Of a stretch of DNA of 13,030 bases, positions 7,543 through 13,030 are shown in pieces. The notes under the pieces are model-generated. The model saw only the letters and a list, made by a program, of their open reading frames with translations, was not told where the DNA came from and ran no database searches. Position numbers and translations under genes: made by a program. Each line of letters opens with the position of its first letter. Within the stretch, counting starts at the first letter, position 1. Origin of the DNA: Candidatus Sumerlaeota bacterium (GTDB taxonomy: Bacteria > Sumerlaeota > Sumerlaeia > JADFCT01); contig JAPLSP010000080.1 of assembly GCA_026398575.1 (NCBI GenBank), positions 1 to 13,030 on the forward strand, written 5' to 3'.

Positions 7543-8202
7543 ATGACGCCGATCTCTTGTGGATACTTGACCGCAAATCCGGGGAGCTTTCATTTCGGCA
7601 TTACACCGGAGTCTTTGAGTCGCCCGCATGAATCACGCCCGTGGAATCCAATCATGGCGGGCGTGTTTTACCGCGCGGGACTGATCGAAAAGTGGGGCTC
7701 TGGCTCACTCAACATTATTGACTGGTGTCAGGAGAATGAGAATCCGGCGCCGGAGTGGAAAGAAGAAGCGCAGACGATTATCGTCAAATTCCAGCCCTTC
7801 ATTGGCGCAAAGGTGGAAGAGCTAACCCCGCAAGTGCCCCCGCAAGTCACCCCGCAAGTCACCCCGCAAGTCACTCCCCATGAGACCCCCCATGAGACCC
7901 CCCATGAAACCCCGCAAGTCACCCCGCAAGTCACCCCGCAAGTCACCCCGCAAGTCACCCCGCAAGTCAGGGAGGTGCTTTTGATCTGCGAAATCCCCCT
8001 GAGCCGAGATGAAATCCAACAACGGCTTGGCTTTCATGATAGAGAGCATTTCCGCAAGGCTTATCTGTCGCCAGCGCTTCAAAATGGCTGGCTCGAACGA
8101 ACGATCCCCCACAAACCTATGAGCCGCCTGCAGCGCTACCGCCTGACAGACAAAGGGCGAGAGTGGCTGGCCAGTCATTCAGCGAACTTGAAGAAAGAAT
8201 AA
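7543..8202 (+). pseudogene. 5'-truncated AlbA_2/HATPase-type ATP-binding regulator, C-terminal part
   Basis: The 219-codon open frame encodes only the tail of a protein that is normally about twice as long. Residues 19-56 (NPGSFHFGIT, HESRPWNPIMAGVFYRAG, LIEKWGSGSLNII) match the end of the HATPase_c_4 domain of AlbA_2 (Schlafen-like) ATP-binding proteins, related to RecG-like putative transcriptional regulators. A TPQV/TPHE linker follows at 95-142. A C-terminal winged-helix-like segment comes last (IPLSRDEIQQRLGFHDREHF, then RLQRYRLTDKGREWL), similar to the C-terminal domain found in Fic-like proteins. The AlbA_2 domain and most of the ATPase domain are absent. Bases 7351-7542 contain stops in all frames and no recognisable part of them, and no ribosome site precedes ATG 7543. 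It is therefore probably a decayed gene, although the remaining frame has no internal stop and a short DNA-binding product cannot be excluded. This family occurs often in defence and mobile regions. Confidence 0.7.
7825..7968 (+). repeat. Twelve in-frame 12-bp tandem repeats (TPQV/TPHE)
   Basis: Twelve units of 12 bp encode TPQV, PPQV, TPQV, TPQV, three TPHE, then five TPQV. The main unit is ACCCCGCAAGTC; the inner block is ACCCCCCATGAG or close variants. The last five units are identical at DNA level, which points to recent slippage or recombination. The repeat forms a flexible Pro-rich linker between the ATPase and winged-helix parts. PQVTPQV linkers are known in this protein family. Unit number is expected to vary between strains. 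Confidence 0.95.
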
Positions 8203-8214
8203 CGCGATTTCAGC

Positions 8215-8220
8215 GGAAGA
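8215..8220 (+). promoter_or_regulatory. Ribosome binding site of the GH2 gene
   Basis: GGAAGA lies 7 nt before ATG 8228, within the 25-bp gap after the stop of the truncated regulator. It supports the first ATG rather than the ATG three codons later. Confidence 0.5.
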
Positions 8221-8227
8221 AAATCCG

Positions 8228-10672
8228 ATGACGAAAATGAAACAATACAACGCAATTGTTCTGTCATTGATAGCAATGATGGCATTGCTCGGCTGGGGCG
8301 CTGAATTCGCGGCGGCTGCGGAGTGGAAGATTCCGGATAATGCGCCGCTGCTGACTCAATGGGCGAAGGAGGTTTCTCCGGCGAATGCGCTGCTGGAGTA
8401 TCCGAGGCCGCAGATGGTTCGCGAGCAGTGGATGAATCTCAACGGGCTTTGGGATTATGCGATCACCGGCAAGGCGGAGGAGCGGAAGCCGGATACGTGG
8501 CAGGGGCAAATTCTTGTTCCATATCCCATCGAGTCGGCTTTGTCGGGCGTGATGAAGCCTCTGGAGGCCAATCAGCGGTTGTGGTATCACCGGAAGTTCA
8601 CGATACCGAAAGAATGGATGAAGGAAGGGGCGAAGGAGGGGGCGAAGGAAGGGGCGAAGGAGGGGGCGGGGGAGCTGCTCTATTTGCGGTTCGGCGCGGT
8701 GGATTGGGCTTGCGAGGTGTTCATTGACGGGCGCTCCATCGGGACGCACAAGGGTGGGTATGACGGCTTCTGCTTCGAGATCAGCGAACGGGTCAAGGGC
8801 GAGGGCGAGCATGATCTGGTAGTTTCGGTTTTGGACCCGACCGACACGGGCTGGCAGCTACGCGGCAAGCAGACGCTGCGCCCTGGCGGAGCGGCTTATA
8901 CCGCCACCTCTGGAATTTGGCAGACGGTCTGGCTGGAGCCGGCGCCGCGTTCGGCCATTGACGAGTTGCGGATGACGCCAGACGTGGCGGCGGGGGTGTT
9001 GCGCCTGACGATCGCCGCGCGCACCGTGCCCGAGCGCCAGACGGTCAGCGCAAGCGTCTGGGATGGAGAACAGAAGGCGGCCGCCGCCGAGGGGACGTTG
9101 AACAGCGAGATCACGCGGGACGTGGCCGAGAATCTGACTTGGTATAAGGCCCGGGCGGTTTGGGGATCGGTCGCGCTCGAACTGCCGATCAAAGACGCCA
9201 AACTGTGGACGCCGGACTCGCCATTCCTCTATGACCTGAAGGTTGAGCTAAAGGACAAGGACGGCAAGACGCTCGACGCCGTGCGGAGCTATTTCGGCAT
9301 GAGATCAATCGCAGTCGGGCATCAGGGCGAAAATACCGTTCCGCTTCTCAACGGCAAGCCGATCTATCTGCAGGGCGCATTGGAACAGGGTTTTTGGCCG
9401 GATGGCATCTACACCGCCCCAACCGACGCGGCGCTCCGCTTCGACGTGGAGGCGGCGCGGAAACTCGGGCTCAACACGATCCGCAAACACATCAAGATCG
9501 AGCCGCAGCGTTTTTATTACTGGTGCGACCGGCTCGGGCTGATGGTGATTCAGGACCTGCCCAGCGGCAAGGACGGCGACCCTTTCACCGACCAGCCCAC
9601 CATGCCGGAAGCGGCGAGCGTCTGCGAAATGGAGCGGCGCATCCTGATTCAGCAGCGCTGGAATCATCCCTCGATTATTTGCTGGGCGATGTTCAACGAG
9701 GGCTGGGGGCAACACGACACGCTGCGCCAGGCGCGCTGGGCCAAGGAACTGGACCCGAGCCGCCTGATTGACGAGGCGAGCGGCTTCCCGCGCCACGGCG
9801 GCGGAGACGTGCTCGACTGCCATGGCGGCATCCCGCCGCGCGATCCCAAGCGCATCAGCATTGACAGCGAGACGAGCGGCTACGGCCTGACCGTGCCCGG
9901 CCATTCGTGGCCCGGCAAGGGATGGGCAACCGGGACCTACGATCCCAAGACCGGCGCCATGACTACAGGCAAATACGACTCGCTTTATCCCCTGGATGAG
10001 CCGTCGAAGCGCTGGTACACGCGGGAGGTGGCGCGGTTCTGTTCCTGGCTGCCCAAGAACTGGGAGCGCACGGGCGTCAGCGGCAACTTCAAGGTCCAAC
10101 TCTATGATCTCGAAACCGAATGCAACGGCATGTTGAGTTACGACCGCGCTGTATGGAAGGTGGACCCCGCCGTAGTCCGCGCGGCATGCTTGGGCGGACA
10201 GTCCACCAGCAACGCTGCGAACAACGTCTCCTATTTGCTGCCATGCGCTTCCGCCAAGCCGGTAGCTTGGCGCTATACGATGGACAAGGCAATGGACAAA
10301 CCAACGGCCAACTGGTTTGCTCCCGAGTTTGACGACGCCTCCTGGAAACAAGGCGAACCCGGTTTCGGCGCCGGGATTTCCGGCGTGCGCACGCCCTGGA
10401 CGACTTCTGACATCTGGCTGCGAAAGGAATTCACGCTGACCGCGATCCCTTCGGCGCCGGCCTTGCGAATTTTCCACGACGAGGGCTGCGAGATTTATAT
10501 CAATGGCATCCTGGCCTTCAACGAAGGCGGCTTCCTGACCGACTATGAGGACTATGAAATCGAAGCAAAAGCGTCCGCCACGCTCAAACCGGGAAAAAAC
10601 ATGATCGCCGTGCATTGCCGCCATACCACCGGAGGACAGTTCATTGATGTTGGTCTCATTGAGCGGCGATGA
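8228..10672 (+). CDS. Secreted glycoside hydrolase family 2 enzyme (beta-galactosidase/beta-glucuronidase-like)
   Basis: The 814-residue product carries a Sec signal peptide (basic start, hydrophobic core 9-23, Ala-rich cleavage region near 28-32). A sugar-binding jelly roll follows (about 60-240, with NLNGLWDYAI at 70-79 and LWYHRKFTIP at 118-127), then an immunoglobulin-like domain (about 240-360) and the TIM barrel (about 365-640). In the barrel, LGLNTIRKHIKIEP (413-426) and HPSIICWAMFNEGWG (480-494) are GH2 signatures; Glu491 of the NE pair is the predicted acid/base. The nucleophile region reads IDSETSGYG (545-553), where Glu548 aligns with the usual SEFGG-type motif, with FG replaced by TS. 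The C-terminus (about 680-814) is an added beta-sandwich with DIWLRKEFTL, possibly carbohydrate-binding. Predicted role is exo-hydrolysis of beta-linked sugars outside the cytoplasm; the exact substrate is not readable. An in-frame KEGA repeat interrupts the first domain. Confidence 0.92.
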   Translation: MTKMKQYNAIVLSLIAMMALLGWGAEFAAAAEWKIPDNAPLLTQWAKEVSPANALLEYPRPQMVREQWMNLNGLWDYAITGKAEERKPDTWQGQILVPYPIESALSGVMKPLEANQRLWYHRKFTIPKEWMKEGAKEGAKEGAKEGAGELLYLRFGAVDWACEVFIDGRSIGTHKGGYDGFCFEISERVKGEGEHDLVVSVLDPTDTGWQLRGKQTLRPGGAAYTATSGIWQTVWLEPAPRSAIDELRMTPDVAAGVLRLTIAARTVPERQTVSASVWDGEQKAAAAEGTLNSEITRDVAENLTWYKARAVWGSVALELPIKDAKLWTPDSPFLYDLKVELKDKDGKTLDAVRSYFGMRSIAVGHQGENTVPLLNGKPIYLQGALEQGFWPDGIYTAPTDAALRFDVEAARKLGLNTIRKHIKIEPQRFYYWCDRLGLMVIQDLPSGKDGDPFTDQPTMPEAASVCEMERRILIQQRWNHPSIICWAMFNEGWGQHDTLRQARWAKELDPSRLIDEASGFPRHGGGDVLDCHGGIPPRDPKRISIDSETSGYGLTVPGHSWPGKGWATGTYDPKTGAMTTGKYDSLYPLDEPSKRWYTREVARFCSWLPKNWERTGVSGNFKVQLYDLETECNGMLSYDRAVWKVDPAVVRAACLGGQSTSNAANNVSYLLPCASAKPVAWRYTMDKAMDKPTANWFAPEFDDASWKQGEPGFGAGISGVRTPWTTSDIWLRKEFTLTAIPSAPALRIFHDEGCEIYINGILAFNEGGFLTDYEDYEIEAKASATLKPGKNMIAVHCRHTTGGQFIDVGLIERR
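8621..8668 (+). repeat. Four in-frame 12-bp repeats (KEGA) inside the GH2 gene
   Basis: Four consecutive 12-bp units, alternating AAGGAAGGGGCG and AAGGAGGGGGCG, encode KEGA four times (residues 132-147). They sit in a loop between two strands of the N-terminal jelly roll, between HRKFTIPKEWM and GELLYLRF. The insertion keeps frame and is likely to be length-variable. Confidence 0.95.
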
Positions 10673-10686
10673 AAGCGACAAACGCA

Positions 10687-10776
10687 CCACCGAGGCACAG
10701 AGGCACAGAGAATTTCACAAAGAGTTCGCTTCATACGCTTCGGGATGAGTTTCTCTGTGCCTCTGTGTCTCAGCGG
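10687..10776. repeat. 26-bp imperfect inverted repeat between convergent genes
   Basis: Arm 10687-10712 (GAGGCACAGAGGCACAGAG core) pairs with arm 10751-10776 (CTCTGTGCCTCTGTG core) with three non-Watson-Crick positions, one of them a possible G-U pair, across a 38-nt loop. Each arm contains the repeated word GGCACAGA. It begins 14 bp after the stop of the GH2 gene and ends 12 bp before the stop of the convergent minus-strand gene, so it could act as a bidirectional terminator. No T-tract is seen. Confidence 0.8.
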
Positions 10777-10788
10777 CGGGTTTTGCGG

Positions 10789-11529
10789 CTATGCCATCGT
10801 TACCTGATCGTCTCCCAATGTCTCGCGCAATTGGGCGAGGGTGATCATGCCTTCGCGCATAATTCGATAGGGACGCCGGGTCATGTCGAGGACGGTGGAC
10901 GCGACCGGGCCGGGCGTGGGGCCGGCGTCGAGGATCAGGTCCAGGCGCTCGCCGAAGGCATCGCGGATTTGGGCGGCGGCGGTGGCGGCGGGCTGGCCGC
11001 TCAAGTTGGCGCTTGTGACGGCGAGCGGACGGCGCAGGGCGCGGATGAGTCCAAGGGCGACGGCATGGTTCGGCATCCGAAGCCCAAGCGTATCGCCCGG
11101 CGCGGCGGCCATGAAGGAGCCTGGAAACTTGGGAACGATCGCGGTCAGCGGCCCGGGCCAAAACAGGTTGAGCAGCGCGAAGGCGTCGTCATCATCGAGC
11201 GGCGTCAGGTGGCGCATGATTTTCAGATCGGCGATGAGCAATGGGATGGATTTGGTTTCGGCGCGTCCTTTCAGGTTATATAAGCGCGCGACGGCTTTGG
11301 CATTGGCGGCGTCGGCCCCGATGCCATAGACGGTGTCGGTGGGCAGGGCGATGATGCCGCCATTGAGCAGCGTGTCGCTGGCGGCTTCGAGAATGGCGGG
11401 ATCGGGCGTTTGGGCGTCAACGGGGCACAAGTATTCAAGCTGAATCGGCCGCTTGGGCAGCGCCGGATCGCGCCGTGCGACGTGGGAGCCATGGCGGCCA
11501 TTGGGGCCATGATGGGAGTTGGTTGGCAT
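10789..11529 (-). CDS. L-threonylcarbamoyladenylate synthase (TsaC/Sua5/YrdC family)
   Basis: The enzyme makes threonylcarbamoyl-AMP from threonine, bicarbonate and ATP for the universal t6A37 modification of ANN-decoding tRNAs, in the cytosol. Family motifs are all present: GGIIALPTDTVYGIGADA (57-74), LYNLKGRAETKSIPL (83-97), WPGPLTAIVPK (124-134), GLRMPNH (149-155), VTSANLSG (171-178) and STVLD (211-215). At 246 residues it is longer than TsaC alone but lacks the C-terminal Sua5 domain. The extra length is a His/Arg-rich N-terminal stretch of about 35 residues of unclear reality. Start ATG 11529 is chosen over TTG 11535, but neither has a Shine-Dalgarno sequence. TTAATATAC lies about 15 nt upstream, so a very short or absent leader is possible. 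Upstream on the same strand is the ROK gene, separated by a 16-bp repeat array. Confidence 0.95.
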   Translation of the reverse strand: MPTNSHHGPNGRHGSHVARRDPALPKRPIQLEYLCPVDAQTPDPAILEAASDTLLNGGIIALPTDTVYGIGADAANAKAVARLYNLKGRAETKSIPLLIADLKIMRHLTPLDDDDAFALLNLFWPGPLTAIVPKFPGSFMAAAPGDTLGLRMPNHAVALGLIRALRRPLAVTSANLSGQPAATAAAQIRDAFGERLDLILDAGPTPGPVASTVLDMTRRPYRIMREGMITLAQLRETLGDDQVTMA

Positions 11530-11552
11530 TGGCAAATTCTGGGTATATTAAT

Positions 11553-11691
11553 CAGGATGGATTGGAGTCAGGATGGACTAGAGACAGGATATATTAGAGT
11601 CAGGATATATTAGAGACAGGATATATTAGAGACAGGATATATTAGAGACAGGATGGATTAGGGACAGGATGGATTGGAGTCAGGAAAAATT
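11553..11691. repeat. 16-bp tandem repeat array, left copy (about 8.7 units)
   Basis: Eight full units of 16 bp plus a partial ninth. The consensus is CAGGATATATTAGAGA, or CAGGATGGATTAGAGA in the outer units. Units 4-6 (11601-11648) are identical and unit 3 differs from them only in its last base; outer units are more diverged (ATTGGAGT, ACTAGAGA endings). The array lies between the ROK stop and the TsaC/Sua5-like start and ends about 24 bp before that start. The period is not a multiple of 3, and no spacers are present, so it is neither coding nor CRISPR. A degenerate extra unit may lie at 11541-11552. Confidence 0.95.
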
Positions 11692-11692
11692 C

Positions 11693-11720
11693 ATCCTGAC
11701 TCTAATATATCCTGTCTCTA
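11693..11720. repeat. Inverted 28-bp copy of the 16-bp repeat
   Basis: This segment is the exact reverse complement of 11579-11606 within the array. It could form a 28-bp stem enclosing the rest of the array (86 nt between the arms). It lies about 40 bp downstream of the ROK stop, so the folded RNA could end or stabilise the ROK transcript. Confidence 0.9.
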
Positions 11721-11754
11721 AAATGCATCTTTCATCGCTCATCATTTTTTGCTC

Positions 11755-11778
11755 TTCGCTATTTGCCATTCGCTATTT
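11755..11778. repeat. Short direct repeat at the 3' end of the ROK gene
   Basis: TTCGCTATTT occurs at 11755-11764 and 11769-11778, a 14-bp period that spans the ROK stop codon and its last codons (EKIANGK). It looks like another low-complexity repeat placed at a gene end. Confidence 0.5.
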
Positions 11779-12874
11779 TCTCAGCCAGGACCGCCGCGCC
11801 GACGAGGTTGGCGTTGCTGCCGCGTTCGTCAATGATCGAGGGGCGCAGATAGCTGGTGATGCCCATTGTGCCCAGGACGCGTTGCGCCGAAGGGCCGAAA
11901 TAGGGCAGCGCGTAACTGGGTTTGCCGCCGAGGCAGATGGGCGTGCCGTCGCGCAGGCCGTCTTTGCGCGCGCGTTTGAACATCACGCGGGTGGTGTGCG
12001 CCAGCAGGTTGCCGAAGATGCGGTCGGTGTTGACGGCCGCCTCGACCCTCATGCCGCTGAGTTTGCTGATGTGTTTGCCGGCGACGGCCGGATTGCCGAT
12101 TTCATGCGCTTCGTGAATCTCGAGGAAGCGCTCATAGAAATCGTCATCGCCCAGGACGGCGCGGAAAATCCGGCAACGGCCCGGCCCCGACAGCAGCATC
12201 TCGGCGCGCAGGTGATCGGGACTGCCGCCCGGGCCGCGCAAGACGCCGTCGGCGGGCTTGAGGTCTTCGATCAGGATGCGTTCGAGCCGTTCGTAGGGGG
12301 TATCGAAGCGATGAAGGATTTCGCGGATGGCCAGCTTTTCGAGCGGAATGGAATAACCGGGTTCGTTGGTGTAGTGCAGACTGGCGTCGGCGCCGTCCCA
12401 GTCCACGGCGGGGAATCGCACTTCGCCTTCTTTCGATATCCAGGCGCCGCCCCATCCGCCGCCGAAGACCCAGTAAAGCAGCTCGATGCGCAATACGCTC
12501 CACTCGGCCAGTCCGCCGGCATTGGCGTCGTTTTCGATGCCCACGGGAACGCCTGCGCGCTCGGCCAGCAGGCGCTTCAAATTCATGCCGTTGAGGAAAG
12601 GCAGATTGGCCGCCAGCAGATACGTCCCATCGGAGCGGAACAATCCCGGCGACGCCAGGCCGATGCTGCGGATGTTTTTCATGCCGACGCCTTGCGCATG
12701 CAGGAAGGGACTCAGTGTTTTGATGAGCGCGTCGGCCAACGTCTCGGCGTTGTCGCCATATTGCGAAACGGGAAGCAGCGTTTCGCGCAGCAATTGATCG
12801 GACTGCGCGAATAAGCCGATCTTTGCGCCTTCACCGGCGCCAAGATCAATGGCAATCAGGAATTTTTTGGGCAT
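11759..12874 (-). CDS. Divergent ROK-family sugar kinase-like protein
   Basis: The 371-residue product has the actin-like ATPase fold of ROK proteins: IAIDLGAGEGAKIGLF (8-22) as the first phosphate loop, SIGLASPGLF (70-79), AANLPFLNGMNLKRLL (88-103), and VGIENDANAGGLAEW (111-125), where Asp116 is the predicted catalytic base and the EN pair binds sugar. ICLGGKPS (313-320) fits the adenosine site. It is unusual in two ways. The second phosphate region reads WVFGGGWGGAWI (135-146) rather than the GTGIGGG type, and the zinc-binding CxCGxxGCxE motif of typical ROK proteins is absent, replaced by a longer insert around 150-260. ATG 12874 is preferred over TTG 12892; a weak AAAGAG precedes it. There is no helix-turn-helix, so it is not a ROK repressor. 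It is either a sugar kinase of altered specificity or a non-catalytic sugar sensor. Confidence 0.85.
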   Translation of the reverse strand: MPKKFLIAIDLGAGEGAKIGLFAQSDQLLRETLLPVSQYGDNAETLADALIKTLSPFLHAQGVGMKNIRSIGLASPGLFRSDGTYLLAANLPFLNGMNLKRLLAERAGVPVGIENDANAGGLAEWSVLRIELLYWVFGGGWGGAWISKEGEVRFPAVDWDGADASLHYTNEPGYSIPLEKLAIREILHRFDTPYERLERILIEDLKPADGVLRGPGGSPDHLRAEMLLSGPGRCRIFRAVLGDDDFYERFLEIHEAHEIGNPAVAGKHISKLSGMRVEAAVNTDRIFGNLLAHTTRVMFKRARKDGLRDGTPICLGGKPSYALPYFGPSAQRVLGTMGITSYLRPSIIDERGSNANLVGAAVLAEKIANGK

Positions 12875-12905
12875 TGAGTTGCTCTTTATCAAGTTTAGGT
12901 TTAGA

Positions 12906-13030
12906 CAAGATGTATTAGAGATAGGATGTATTAGAGACAGGATGGATTAGAGACAGGATGGATTAGAGACAGGATGGATTAGAGACAGGATGGATTAGAG
13001 ACAGGATGGATTAGAGACAGGATGGATTAG
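12906..13030. repeat. 16-bp tandem repeat array, right copy, continuing beyond the window
   Basis: Seven full 16-bp units plus a partial eighth at the edge. Unit 1 (CAAGATGTATTAGAGA) and unit 2 (TAGGATGTATTAGAGA) are diverged; units 3-7 are identical CAGGATGGATTAGAGA. A further degenerate unit may lie at 12890-12905. It has the same repeat family and orientation as the array at 11553-11691 and begins 32 bp before the chosen ROK start. Its full length is not visible. Confidence 0.95.

Noticed and set aside
7728..7958. Minus-strand ORFs made of GVTC or RGDL repeats
   Set aside because: They are reverse-frame readings of the 12-bp TPQV array.
9305..10690. 461-codon minus-strand ORF opposite the GH2 gene
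   Set aside because: It lies opposite the GH2 catalytic domain, whose motifs are clear. The antisense product is Arg/Ala-rich with no family signature.
11669..12814. 381-codon plus-strand ORF opposite the ROK gene
   Set aside because: The start lies inside the 16-bp repeat array and the rest is antisense to recognisable ROK motifs.
12906..13030. Possible CRISPR array
   Set aside because: Units are contiguous 16-bp tandem copies with no unique spacers and no cas genes nearby.

Overview
The window is about 13 kb of fairly GC-rich bacterial chromosome, probably from a metagenome-type lineage of the Planctomycetota / Lentisphaerota / Verrucomicrobiota / Hydrogenedentota kind. This placement is an inference from gene content: a Tat-exported Gfo/Idh/MocA oxidoreductase, a secreted glycoside hydrolase family 2 enzyme, a secreted TIM-barrel-like protein of unknown function, a divergent ROK-family protein, and many short low-complexity repeats at gene ends. 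No rRNA, tRNA, CRISPR array, integrase or transposase gene is visible.

Layout. Bases 1-3163 hold a secreted protein of unknown function (167-1375), a near-perfect 41-bp inverted repeat that includes its stop codon, a small DUF2281-type antitoxin-like gene (1569-1793), and a Tat-signal Gfo/Idh/MocA oxidoreductase (1790-3163) whose start overlaps the antitoxin stop by 4 bp. Bases 3164-8202 form an accessory block: an AT-rich spacer, a very large SIR2-domain plus TPR protein (3505-7350), and the 3' part of an AlbA_2/HATPase-type ATP-binding regulator (7543-8202) with a TPQV/TPHE tandem repeat. Bases 8228-10672 encode a secreted GH2 enzyme. From 10789 to the end, two minus-strand genes encode an L-threonylcarbamoyladenylate synthase (TsaC/Sua5/YrdC) and a ROK-family protein. 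Two arrays of the same 16-bp tandem repeat flank the ROK gene, and the second runs off the window end.

How the genes fit together. The GH2 enzyme, the oxidoreductase, the secreted TIM-barrel-like protein and the ROK protein fit a carbohydrate-scavenging lifestyle, but they do not form one operon. The most interesting locus is the SIR2-TPR gene. It keeps the residues expected of an NAD-consuming SIR2 effector (GAGAS, TTNFD, KIHGS) fused to roughly 980 residues of helical TPR-like sequence that could act as sensor or oligomerisation platform, the architecture of a single-gene anti-phage abortive-infection system. It lies beside a decayed defence-type regulator, and 9-bp inverted strings sit outside both ends, which suggests a transferred cassette. 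The anti-phage role is inferred from domain logic and context and is not shown by the sequence.
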